Shown: piece by piece, positions 55,388 through 63,569 of the stretch
How the letters are laid out: every line of letters starts with the position of its first letter
How positions within the stretch are numbered: the first letter of the stretch is position 1
Assembly: GCF_016127015.1 (NCBI RefSeq)
Contig: NZ_CP065972.1
Span: forward strand, 124,001-188,000
DNA from: Corynebacterium tuberculostearicum
Lineage (GTDB): Bacteria > Actinomycetota > Actinomycetes > Mycobacteriales > Mycobacteriaceae
Length of the DNA stretch: 64,000 nucleotides
Direction: 5' to 3'
Made by a program: the position numbers and the translations under genes
The notes under the pieces: generated by a model
The model's database searches: none
Told to the model about the DNA's origin: nothing
The model's input: the letters and a program-made list of their open reading frames with translations, nothing else

Positions 55388-56825
55388 GAGGGTGTCAGGA
55401 AGTTTGTGTGTGAGGCTCTGATCTAGAAGGAGTTTCACCGATAATGACTACGGTGTCACCGAAGAAAACCATGACCCGGCGAGGGTCAACGAGATCAGCG
55501 AGAAGCTGATGGAAAATTCTGAAATCGCCAGCTTGATTAGCGAGCTGTCGAGCTCCGCTGATGATGCAAGCGAGCTGGTCAAAGGCCTGCTGCAAGCATC
55601 GATCAACGCTGGTCTTAAGGCGGAGATGGATGCGCACTTGGGCTACGGCCATTGCGACCGCAAAGCGAAATCCCAGGTCGAAACCGCACAGGAGAATAAT
55701 CACCGTAACGGGTCGTACACCAAGACCGTCAATTCTGGCTACGGCGCAGTTGAGGTGACCGTGCCTAGGGATCGTGCTGGCACGTTTACTCCCCGGATGG
55801 TGCCCAAGGGTGCACGTCGGCTCACAGAGCTCGACGACATGATTATCTCGCTCTACGCCGGTGGGATGACCGTGCGCGATATTCAGCACCATCTCGCAAC
55901 CACGCTTGGGGTGGATATGAGTCCGGATACGATCAGCACCATTACCGATGCGGTCTTGGACGAGGTCATGATCTGGCAAAACCGCCAGCTCGACGAGTTT
56001 TACCCGGTGATCTTCCTCGACGCGCTGCGCGTCAAGATCCGTGACGGCCACCGCGTGGTCAACAAGGCTTGCTACATGGCGGTTGGTGTCGATATGGACG
56101 GCATCAAGCACATCCTGGGATTGTGGATCGCCGACAATGAAGGCGCCGCATTCTGGGCATCGGTGTGTGCGGATCTGGCTAACCGCGGTGTCCAAGACGT
56201 GTTCATTGTGTGCTGCGACGGGCTCAAAGGCTTGCCGGAAGCCGTGGAGGCAACCTGGCCGAATTCCATGGTGCAAACCTGTATCGTGCACCTGATTCGG
56301 GCGGCCAACAGGTGGGTGTCGTATCAGGACCGCAAAGGTGTCTCCCGGGCGCTGCGTGAGGTCTACACGGCCGCAAACGAGGACACCGCACGTGCCGCCT
56401 TGGATGCGTTCGAAGCCAGTGAACTTGGCCGGAAATACCCGCAGTCGGTCAAAGTCTGGCGCGACGCCTGGGAGCGGTTCGTGCCGTTTCTGCAGTTTCC
56501 GCCGGCGGCACGCCGGGTGCTCTACACCACCAATTCAATCGAGTCGCTGAATGCTGAACTGCGTAAAGCTACCCGCAACAGGGGCCAATTCCCGAACGAT
56601 ACCGCGGCGCAGAAAACGCTGTGGCTGATGATCTGCAACATCGAACAAGCGTGCCGCCCAGCGAGCGAAGAAAGCAAAGCGCAACATTGAGTGCAACGGC
56701 TATATTGAAGGAGCGAAAGCCACCGGGTGGAAACAAGCCATCAACCAACTAGCCGTGGCTTACCCCAACCGATTCGCGGACTACTTGTAAACCAAGCCCC
56801 CGCACACAAACAATCGGACACCCTC
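55388..56825 (+). mobile_element. IS256-family insertion sequence (1438 bp) inside the IS30-family transposase gene
   Basis: The left end begins GAGGGTGTCAGGAAGTTTG and the right end, read inward, begins GAGGGTGTCCGATTGTTTG, giving imperfect inverted repeats. It is flanked by the perfect 8-bp duplication ACTTAACC, as expected for this family. One plus-strand transposase reading frame, damaged by two frameshifts, fills the element. Confidence 0.93.
55444..56790 (+). pseudogene. IS256-family (Mutator type) transposase with two frameshifts
   Basis: The central frame (55509-56690, 393 residues) has the Mutator core: FLDALRVKIRDG (Asp), VCCDGLKGLPEAVEATWP (Asp) and TTNSIESLNAELRKATRNRGQFP (Glu). 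The true start, MTTVSPKK at 55444, is in another frame; two extra bases in AAGAAAACCATGAC would explain it. Near the end, after LMICNIE, the frame shifts again (one extra or two lost bases). The displaced tail RAAQRAKKAKRNIECNGY ... NRFADYL ends at 56790. Catalytic residues survive, but the protein is truncated and altered at both ends. Confidence 0.85.
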
Positions 56826-56833
56826 ACTTAACC
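56826..56833. repeat. Target-site duplication of the IS256-family element, right copy
   Basis: ACTTAACC, matching 55380-55387. Confidence 0.93.
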
Positions 56834-57152
56834 GGATATGGCACCCAGCTTCCGTAGCTACGGCATAAGCCGCGGTAAGATGCATCCCACATCTTTTGGC
56901 GGCTTGGTGTACTGACAGTCCGCTTCGGACTAGCTCCACAAGCTGGAAAGCCTGGCTGCCGCGGCGATCAACTCGTTTGGCTTTAAACACGACTGGCAAT
57001 CCAAAGGCATGGCAAAAATTCAAAGCATGCCCGTAATGACAACCAAGCTCACCAGCCGCCGAACGGACACTACGCCCACTGCCAACCAAGGCAACTAAGC
57101 CACGACGATCCGACTCAGACAACGAATGAAACGGGCCGACAACCCCAGACAC
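56826..57152 (-). pseudogene. IS30-family transposase, N-terminal portion (gene split by an insertion)
   Basis: GTG start at 57152 with TAGGAGGG upstream. About 109 native residues with two helix-turn-helix-like segments (RSVRSAAGELGCHYGHALNFCHAFG; SVHQAAKRCGMHLTAAYAVATEAG). Beyond the duplication the frame runs 15 residues into IS256 sequence and stops at 56781. The downstream half is at 54072-55379. The codon at the junction matches in both halves. Confidence 0.85.
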
Positions 57153-57176
57153 AACAACACCCTCCTAAGGGAAAGT

Positions 57177-57189
57177 GTTGCAACGACCC
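57177..57189. repeat. Right terminal inverted repeat of the IS30-family element
   Basis: GTTGCAACGACCC, the inverted copy of 54051-54063. The IS end lies 67 bases before the ABC-F leader peptide. Confidence 0.8.
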
Positions 57190-57255
57190 TCTGAACTCAA
57201 GGCTTGAAACTGTTATGCTATTGGGAGCAATTGTTGTCGGTGAAAGGAGTAGGCA

Positions 57256-57282
57256 GTGCTCATCCGTCGTGTTTTTGCGTAA
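57256..57282 (+). CDS. Leader peptide MLIRRVFA of the ABC-F gene (translation attenuation candidate)
   Basis: GTG start 5 bases after AAGGAG, eight codons, TAA stop. The peptide contains Arg-Arg-Val-Phe, similar in kind to short arrest peptides that sense macrolides. GTGTTTT (57269-57275) and AAAACAC (57281-57287) form a perfect 7-bp stem overlapping the end of the peptide. The ABC-F ATG follows 27 bases after the leader stop and has its own AGGAAG. A candidate -10 TATGCT is at 57214-57219. Confidence 0.55.
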   Translation: MLIRRVFA

Positions 57283-57309
57283 AACACTAAAGGAAGAACG
57301 GATTTAAGC

Positions 57310-58833
57310 ATGCCTATTTTATTGAACGACCTTTCCCTAGTATGGCCCGATGGCACAACCTGCTTCAGTGGCCTAAACGGTGCCTTTTCTGGCCCTTTAA
57401 CTGCGCTGATTGGGGATAATGGTGCAGGAAAGACATCTCTGTTAAACGTCATCCTTGGCAAAATCTTGCCTACTGCTGGAACGGTGGAAAAGCCGGAATC
57501 GATAGCGTACCTGCCACAAGACCTTGCTTGGAATGAAAATGATGTAGTAGCAGACATCTTCGGTGTCACCCAAGTGCTCACGGCGATTTCCGCAGTCGAA
57601 GCCGGTGAGTATGAACCAGAACTCTATGAGTTAATTGGGGAGCAATGGGACGTCGGTGAGCGCATTGCCGCTGCCCTTTCCGCCGCCGGATTGGATATCC
57701 CGTTGGACCGCCCTATCAAAAGCCTCTCTGGAGGTGAAGCGGTCCGCGTCGCTTTGGTGGCGGTGTTCTTGTCCGAGCCGGATTTCATTATCCTCGATGA
57801 ACCGACCAATAACCTCGACGGAACTGCTAAGAAGCATCTGAAAGATATGTTGGTAAATGCCGCGGCGCCGGTGCTAGTGGTAAGCCATGACAAAGACCTG
57901 TTGGATGTAGTTTCCGAGGTAGCGGAATTAAGGGATGGGAACCTACGCTTCTTCCAAGGCAACTATTCCGACTACCTAGCCACGATTAATGCAGAACAGG
58001 AAGTAGCTCAAAAAGCAGTATCTACCGCCAAGGCGACTTATAAGCAGCAACTCCGCGAACAACAAGCAATGCAAACACGAATTGCGCGTGATGCGCGCCG
58101 TGGAAAGAAGTTCGCGGAGTCGAAGCGCAAACCAGGCATGACGATGAAGCTTGATAAGCAGCGATCCGAAAAGACGGCATCACGCAGAGCGCAAATCCAT
58201 TCAGACGCAGTTGAAGCGGCCCAACGCTCTTTAGCTCGAGCTGCGCGAAACATACGAGATGATGATTCGGTCTATATCGAGCTGCCACAAACTGAGCTGC
58301 CGGAAGGGAAGCGGGTTATTTCGATTCCTGGGCTGACGATTGTCGGCCCAGAACGGGTGCGCTTGTCAGGACCAAATGGAAGTGGCAAGACCACGCTCTT
58401 AAACCGAATTAACTCCGGTGAGGTGGGCTACGTGATCGGCAACTCGGGGTATTTGCGTCAACGAATTGGATTAGATCCTTCTCTAAGCGTATGGGACGTG
58501 GTTACCAACGCGAATCCACGAGAGGATCCGCAGTTCATCCGTGATCAGCTAGCTCAGTTGTTATTTCAATCTGACTCGGTTCATGCGTTGACAGGGACCC
58601 TCTCGGGAGGCGAAAGATTTAGGGCGGAATTCGCCAGAGTGCTCTTAGCGGATCCGGCGCCGCAATTGCTAATGCTCGATGAGCCGACTAACAACATCGA
58701 TATTTCAACTGTTGATTGGTTGGTCTCAGTCTTGAAAAACTATCGGGGCGCATTGCTAGTGGTGAGCCATGATGAAGATTTCTGCTCGCGGATCAAACTT
58801 ACGAGGCAAGTTTCTATAGAGGACATTGGATGA
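57310..58833 (+). CDS. ABC-F family ATPase (ribosome-associated, antibiotic target-protection type)
   Basis: 507 residues, two ABC domains in one chain and no membrane segments. Domain 1: Walker A GDNGAGKTS, signature LSGGEAVRVAL, Walker B FIILDEPTNNLD. Interdomain linker: a long charged coiled coil (about 220-305, ATYKQQLREQQAMQTRIARDARRG) of the kind that reaches the peptidyl transferase centre. Domain 2: GPNGSGKTT, LSGGERFRAEFARVLL, LLMLDEPTNNID. Resistance ABC-F proteins displace ribosome-bound antibiotics; housekeeping ABC-F proteins are the alternative. Base composition looks lower in GC than its neighbours, it abuts IS elements, and it has a leader peptide, which together favour an acquired resistance-type gene. 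Confidence 0.82.
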   Translation: MPILLNDLSLVWPDGTTCFSGLNGAFSGPLTALIGDNGAGKTSLLNVILGKILPTAGTVEKPESIAYLPQDLAWNENDVVADIFGVTQVLTAISAVEAGEYEPELYELIGEQWDVGERIAAALSAAGLDIPLDRPIKSLSGGEAVRVALVAVFLSEPDFIILDEPTNNLDGTAKKHLKDMLVNAAAPVLVVSHDKDLLDVVSEVAELRDGNLRFFQGNYSDYLATINAEQEVAQKAVSTAKATYKQQLREQQAMQTRIARDARRGKKFAESKRKPGMTMKLDKQRSEKTASRRAQIHSDAVEAAQRSLARAARNIRDDDSVYIELPQTELPEGKRVISIPGLTIVGPERVRLSGPNGSGKTTLLNRINSGEVGYVIGNSGYLRQRIGLDPSLSVWDVVTNANPREDPQFIRDQLAQLLFQSDSVHALTGTLSGGERFRAEFARVLLADPAPQLLMLDEPTNNIDISTVDWLVSVLKNYRGALLVVSHDEDFCSRIKLTRQVSIEDIG

Positions 58834-58921
58834 GCCAACTCCAAGGTGGAGGTATCGCGAGTCAGTGCGCCGCACCCTACCCGAATTCAGCACAAGGGTG
58901 AACAGTGGCACAATGGTGGGC

Positions 58922-60019
58922 ATGCTGAAAACCACGATTGATCTCTCCGCTATTGCGCACAACGTCCGCCTCATCAAGGAAAAGGTGGGGCCTGAGGTCA
59001 AGCTGATGTGCGTGGTCAAGGCCGATGCCTATGGGCATGGCGCGGCCAAGGTTGTTCCGGTGATGGCGCGCGCCGGCGCGGATTGCTTTGGCGTGGCCAC
59101 CCTGCGGGAGGCCGTGGACCTGCGCCGCGCGGGCGTGGATGCGCCCATCGTGGCGTGGATTTGGCAGACGGAAGAAATCCTCGAAGAGGCGCTTGCCTGC
59201 GGTATTGAGGTGGCGGTTAACTCTCTCGAGCAAGCGCATCAATTGGTCAAGTCCGAAATTCCCGCGGAGATTTACGTCAAGGTGGAAACCGGCATGCACC
59301 GCTCCGGTGTGGATGAAGAGGATTGGGCAGAGACCTTTAAGGTGCTGCGCGATGCCCCACACATCAAAGTGCTCGGGCTCATGTCTCACTTTGCGTGTGC
59401 CGATGAGCCGGATAATCCGCACAATGATGCCCAAGAGGAGGCGTTTCGCGCGGCCCTGCGGCTCGCGCGCGAGATTGGCCTGGAGTGCCCAGTCAATCAC
59501 CTGGCCAATTCGCCTGCCGTGCTGACGCGACCTTCCTCCTATTTTGAGCAGGTGCGCGTAGGCGCCGCCTGCTATGGCTTGGAGCCCATCGAAGGGCGCG
59601 AGCACGGCCTGCGCCCAGCCATGACCTGGTCCGGGCAGATTTTCAACGTCAAGCCCATTCAACCAGGGGAGGGCACGTGCTATGGATTGACCTGGAAGGC
59701 GGATAAGCCGGGATTTTTGGCCACAGTGGACTGTGGTTATGCCGATGGCCTGCCGCGCGGCTATCAGGGCGACCTGCACGTAGGCATTGGTGGGCACCTC
59801 TACCCCCAAGTAGGCCGTATCTGCATGGATCAGATTGTGGTGGACTTGGGCGAAAACCCCCATGGCGTGGACACAGGGCAAGAAGCCGTGATCTTTGGCA
59901 ACGGGGGAGTATCGGCCACGGATCTCGCCGCGGCGGCAGGAACCATTAACTATGAGGTAGTGTGCCTGCCCGATGGCCGCACCGAACGCGAATATATAGG
60001 AGAAGACGATGCGCAGTAG
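58922..60019 (+). CDS. alr: Alanine racemase
   Basis: 365 residues from the ATG at 58922 (MLKTTIDLSAIAHNVR); an ATG at 58913 is in frame and possible, and the longest reading from 58826 overlaps the ABC-F gene and is unlikely. PLP Lys33 lies in CVVKADAYGHG. Other blocks are HLANSPAVL, MTWSGQIFNVKPIQPGEGTCYGLTWKA (catalytic Tyr) and VGRICMDQIVVDLG. It makes D-alanine for peptidoglycan. Overlaps tsaE by 11 bases, starting the cluster alr-tsaE. Confidence 0.95.
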   Translation: MLKTTIDLSAIAHNVRLIKEKVGPEVKLMCVVKADAYGHGAAKVVPVMARAGADCFGVATLREAVDLRRAGVDAPIVAWIWQTEEILEEALACGIEVAVNSLEQAHQLVKSEIPAEIYVKVETGMHRSGVDEEDWAETFKVLRDAPHIKVLGLMSHFACADEPDNPHNDAQEEAFRAALRLAREIGLECPVNHLANSPAVLTRPSSYFEQVRVGAACYGLEPIEGREHGLRPAMTWSGQIFNVKPIQPGEGTCYGLTWKADKPGFLATVDCGYADGLPRGYQGDLHVGIGGHLYPQVGRICMDQIVVDLGENPHGVDTGQEAVIFGNGGVSATDLAAAAGTINYEVVCLPDGRTEREYIGEDDAQ

Positions 60020-60509
60020 CTTTCCGGAATCTGGTAGCCGCGATCTATCCACGGTGAAAGAAACCTACGCATTCGGGGAAGAATTGGGTGCAGCGCTTGA
60101 AGCCGGCGATGTAGTGATCTTGGATGGTCCGTTGGGGGCTGGAAAGACGACGCTCACGCAGGGCGTCGCCAAGGGCATGCGGGTTAAAGGTCGCGTTACC
60201 TCGCCGACCTTCGTTATCGCCCGCGTGCACCGTTCTACTGTGGGTGGGCCAGACCTTGTGCATGTGGATGCCTACCGCCTGCTCGATGAAGGCGGTGCTA
60301 ATTCTGGGGATCCGTTAGGGGAGCTTGACGCCCTCGACCTGGACACGGAGCTAGAAGACGCCGTGGTTATTGCCGAATGGGGCGGGGGACTAGTAGAGCA
60401 GATTGCGGAGCGCTACCTATTTATCAGCATTGACCGCGAGCCGGCGGACTATGCCGGCGCAGATGAGGATGTTCGCCGCTTCACATGGTCCTGGCAAGGT
60501 GCGGCATAG
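60009..60509 (+). CDS. tsaE: tRNA threonylcarbamoyladenosine synthesis ATPase TsaE
   Basis: 166 residues. Walker A GPLGAGKTTLTQGVAKGM (about residues 40-57), TSPTFVIARVH, and HVDAYRL as the conserved HxDxYRL. TsaE works with TsaB and TsaD to make t6A at position 37 of ANN-decoding tRNAs; tsaB lies 2.4 kb downstream. It overlaps the alr gene end. Confidence 0.93.
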   Translation: MRSSFPESGSRDLSTVKETYAFGEELGAALEAGDVVILDGPLGAGKTTLTQGVAKGMRVKGRVTSPTFVIARVHRSTVGGPDLVHVDAYRLLDEGGANSGDPLGELDALDLDTELEDAVVIAEWGGGLVEQIAERYLFISIDREPADYAGADEDVRRFTWSWQGAA

Positions 60510-60562
60510 CACAAATCTTAGCCCCAGGGGGATAAAGTGATCATTATCACTGGGTGGTTAAC

Positions 60563-60591
60563 TTGATCCGGGTATAACCACTACGTAAATC
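60563..60591 (+). promoter_or_regulatory. Promoter giving a leaderless transcript for the AspT-family gene
   Basis: TTGATC (60563-60568), a 17-base spacer and TAAATC (60586-60591) end 7 bases before the GTG at 60599. No ribosome site is visible, so transcription and translation probably start together. Confidence 0.6.
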
Positions 60592-60598
60592 TATTACG

Positions 60599-62188
60599 GT
60601 GTTGAATTTTCTCGCCTCAAGTCCTTTGCTATCTCTCTTCGTCATCATGGCGGTGGGTCTAGCGATCGGCAAGATTAAGATCTTCGGCATCTCCCTCGGT
60701 GCCGCGGCTGCAATGTTTGTGGCGCTGGGTCTATCTACTGCCAATCCGGATATCCAAATTCCGCCGCTGGTCTATCAATTTGGCCTGGCGATCTTCGTTT
60801 ATGCCATTGGCCTTAGCTTCGGGCCTTCCTTTGTCCGCGAGTTCAAAACCCGCGGTTGGAAGCTCACCGTCTTTATGCTGGGCATGCTGGTTATTTTGGT
60901 CGCGGTCGGCTATGGCCTTATCCGCGCCTTTGACCTGAGCGCGCCAGAAGCTACCGGTATGTTTGCCGGTTCGCTTTCCTCCACGCCGGGTATGGCCGCT
61001 GTGGTGGAAATGGTGGGCGATTCCACCCCGGTTGTCGGTTACTCCTTGGCTTATCCGGGCGCGGTGATAGGCGCGATTCTCGTTGCCGCCATTGGCGCTA
61101 AGGTGCTCAAGGTCAACCATGAGGAAGATGCCCGCGCAGAGGGCATGATTCCCGCCGAGCTTGTGGCCAAGGGCGTGCGTTTGACCAAGAACTTTAATGA
61201 CACCGCTGGCCATATCTACCGCGTTACCGGCCAGACTGTCGTTGCTACTCGTATTATTTCTGACGAAGAGCGCCACCGCCTGGCTGTTCCGGAAATGCCG
61301 TTGTGCGAGGGCGAGGCTTATCTGCTTAACGGCTCTGAAGAGGCCGTCGATAAGGCTATTGAGATTTTGGGTGAAGAATACCCGGTGGAGCTGACGGAGG
61401 AAGCCGGTTTGAAGTACGCCCGTATTACCGTGTCCAACCCGGATATTGCCGGTAAGTCCGTCCGCGAGATCAAGGCTCTTGATCACGGCTTTATCATCGC
61501 TCGTGTCCGCAAGGGTGATAATGACATTGTTCCGCACCCGGATACGGTGCTTAACTACTCGGACCGTGTTCGCGTAGTAACCAGCCCGAGCCGCCTGCCG
61601 TACGTGCGCAAGTACCTCGGTGACTCTGAGGCCGCTTTGGGCAACGCGGACCTGCTGTCCATGGCCATCGGCCTGTCGCTGGGTATGTTGCTCGGCCTCA
61701 TTCCGATTCCGATGCCGGGCGGTTCCACCTTGCAGCTGGGCTTTGGTGGCGGCCCCGTGGTTGTCGGTCTGCTGCTGGGCTACCTCAACCGGACAGGTCC
61801 GCTTAACTGGCAGATGCCATTTCACACGCGCGAAACCATTTCTAATATGGGACTGACCCTCTTCCTCGCTGGCGTGGGCACCTCGGCCGGCGCCTCTTTC
61901 CGCGATGCCCTGACGGATCCATCCTCCCTGACCATCATGGGCGTGGGCCTTATCATTACGCTGGTCTCCGCCATCCTGATCGGCGTCATCGGCATGCTGG
62001 TCCTGAAGCTGAAGTGGGACGAGGCCATGGGCTGTGCGGCCGGCATGACCACCAACCCTGCAGTCTTTGCCTATATTCGTGATCAAACCGGCACCGAGCT
62101 GGCCGGCCGCGGATGGGCCACGGTCTATCCCACCACAATTATCGGCAAGATCATTGCCTCGCAGGTGCTGCTCCTGCTGTTGCTATAG
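60599..62188 (+). CDS. AspT/YidE-type transporter with paired TrkA-C (RCK_C) domains
   Basis: 529 residues from GTG 60599 (TTG at 60602 is the alternative for a leaderless start). Five or so helices at the N-terminus (LFVIMAVGLAIGKIKIFGISLGAAAAMFVALGLS; FAGSLSSTPGMAAVVE), two cytoplasmic TrkA-C-like domains (about 195-340), and a second helix set (GGSTLQLGFGGGPVVVGLLLGYL; AAGMTTNPAVFAYI). The two AspT-Asp-Ala_ex repeats identify the family, which includes aspartate:alanine and dicarboxylate exchangers. In C. glutamicum the related SucE exports succinate. Substrate not determined here. Confidence 0.85.
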   Translation: MLNFLASSPLLSLFVIMAVGLAIGKIKIFGISLGAAAAMFVALGLSTANPDIQIPPLVYQFGLAIFVYAIGLSFGPSFVREFKTRGWKLTVFMLGMLVILVAVGYGLIRAFDLSAPEATGMFAGSLSSTPGMAAVVEMVGDSTPVVGYSLAYPGAVIGAILVAAIGAKVLKVNHEEDARAEGMIPAELVAKGVRLTKNFNDTAGHIYRVTGQTVVATRIISDEERHRLAVPEMPLCEGEAYLLNGSEEAVDKAIEILGEEYPVELTEEAGLKYARITVSNPDIAGKSVREIKALDHGFIIARVRKGDNDIVPHPDTVLNYSDRVRVVTSPSRLPYVRKYLGDSEAALGNADLLSMAIGLSLGMLLGLIPIPMPGGSTLQLGFGGGPVVVGLLLGYLNRTGPLNWQMPFHTRETISNMGLTLFLAGVGTSAGASFRDALTDPSSLTIMGVGLIITLVSAILIGVIGMLVLKLKWDEAMGCAAGMTTNPAVFAYIRDQTGTELAGRGWATVYPTTIIGKIIASQVLLLLLL

Positions 62189-62213
62189 CGGCAATATGTC
62201 GCGTTAATTACTC

Positions 62214-62263
62214 ACCCACAGGGTCGCCCGCCTACACTGGCAGGCACTACCCTGTGGGTTTTG
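62214..62263 (+). terminator. Terminator after the AspT-family gene
   Basis: ACCCACAGGGT (62214-62224) pairs perfectly with ACCCTGTGGGT (62249-62259) and TTTG follows. An inner TGCC/GGCA-type pairing may extend it. Confidence 0.85.
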
Positions 62264-62352
62264 TGTTGCGGTTAACCAGGTAGCATCGATTGCCAGAATT
62301 ACCGCCGCCCGCCTGAAACTTAAACATCTTTTCAAGGAGCCATACTCACCCC

Positions 62353-62862
62353 ATGACTAAATTCGCTCGCAACCTCACCGCCGCCATCATCGCCATCTTT
62401 ATCGTTGTCATGATGGTTCTTCTTGCCTCCGCCACCCTGCGCGAGGATGACCACTTGGAGGGAAACCTCGCCTCCACGCTGGACAAGGCACCAAATAACT
62501 TGGAGTTTATGACCCTCATGCCCACCGATGTTTATGGTGAGGAATACCCCGCCATCGGTTTCATCTGCCCGGGCATGCGCGAGGACAAGGTCAAGGAAGC
62601 ACAGATCGACACCGAGAACATCACCTTTGAAGATGGTGCGGTGCCTGAAGGCAAGAGCTACGCAGTAGCTATTTCCCAGAGCGCTAAGCCCTTCATCGAA
62701 GAGCTGGATCCGGAAAAGGTCGAGGTGTGCGAGATGATTGACATGCAGGTCAAGGCCATGGAGCAGCAGGGCCAGAGCCTTGATGGCGGCGTGCCCATGA
62801 TCCAGGGCACCCAGCCGCTGGGCTTCCAGCGCGAGGATGGCACCTGGAAGATGGTCGCCTAA
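62353..62862 (+). CDS. Membrane-anchored protein of unknown function
   Basis: 169 residues. One N-terminal membrane helix (about 9-27, LTAAIIAIFIVVMMVLLAS), remainder outside the cell and acidic. Two Cys (in GFICPGM and EVCEMID) could form a disulfide. AAGGAG lies 10-15 bases before the ATG. The stop overlaps tsaB (TAATG), so it is co-translated with tsaB. Corynebacteria often carry a small membrane protein at this point, but I recognise no family. Confidence 0.8.
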   Translation: MTKFARNLTAAIIAIFIVVMMVLLASATLREDDHLEGNLASTLDKAPNNLEFMTLMPTDVYGEEYPAIGFICPGMREDKVKEAQIDTENITFEDGAVPEGKSYAVAISQSAKPFIEELDPEKVEVCEMIDMQVKAMEQQGQSLDGGVPMIQGTQPLGFQREDGTWKMVA

Positions 62863-63569
62863 TGCGCGTCCTCGCGATCGATACGGCTACCACCGCCCTG
62901 GTTACCGGGGTAGTGGATACCGCAACTGGGCAGAGCACCGAGCGCGTGTTGGAGGATACCCGCGCGCATAATGAGCTGCTCATTCCTACCATCACTGAGG
63001 TCCTCGCAGAGGCAGGCATGGAGTATTCCGACCTCGAAGCGGTGGTCACCGGCGTGGGCCCGGGTCCATTTACCGGGTTGCGCGTGGGTATGGCGACTGC
63101 CTCCGCGCTTGCCGACGCCCTTTCTATCCCCCTCCACGGCATCTGCACGCACGATGCCATCGCGGCCGCCGCCGAGCTACACCTAGATCCTGCCGCCGCG
63201 GCCGACGAGGCGACCGCCTTGGTGGCCACCGACGCCCGCCGCAAAGAGATCTACTGGGCCACTTACCGCGCCACCGACTCCGGTGTGCAGCGCATTTCTG
63301 GCCCCGCGGTGACGAAACCGGCCGAACTCAAGGTGGAACTTGCCTCCACCGCGCAGGTCATTATTCCTGATCGCCTTGCTGAGCAGCTCCCCGAGAAGCT
63401 CGCCGCCCTGCCGCACCGCGCGGCCCATCCAACCGCAGCGGCCCTCGTTGCCACGGCCGACCTAGAGGCAGAACCGGCGCCCGTCGTGCCGCTGTACCTA
63501 CGCCGCCCAGATGCGGTCCCGCCAAAGCAGCAGCAGCTTTCTGCAGCCATCCCCAAGGTCGAACTGTGA
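62862..63569 (+). CDS. tsaB: tRNA threonylcarbamoyladenosine synthesis protein TsaB
   Basis: 235 residues. ASKHA-fold start RVLAIDTATTALVTGVVD, RAHNELLIPTITEVLAEAG, and VTGVGPGPFTGLRVGMATASALA. TsaB is the scaffold of the TsaBDE complex for t6A. It overlaps the upstream gene and rimI (GTGA). Confidence 0.93.
   Translation: MRVLAIDTATTALVTGVVDTATGQSTERVLEDTRAHNELLIPTITEVLAEAGMEYSDLEAVVTGVGPGPFTGLRVGMATASALADALSIPLHGICTHDAIAAAAELHLDPAAAADEATALVATDARRKEIYWATYRATDSGVQRISGPAVTKPAELKVELASTAQVIIPDRLAEQLPEKLAALPHRAAHPTAAALVATADLEAEPAPVVPLYLRRPDAVPPKQQQLSAAIPKVEL

Larger units (their letters stand above)
54051..57189 (-). mobile_element. IS30-family element, interrupted by an IS256-family element
   Basis: The ends are inverted copies of GGGTCGTTGCAAC (54051-54063 and the complement of 57177-57189). 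Removing the IS256 insert and one copy of its target duplication leaves 1693 bp with one minus-strand transposase gene that nearly fills the element. Both halves are described separately. I cannot fix the short target duplication of the IS30 element itself. Confidence 0.85.
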
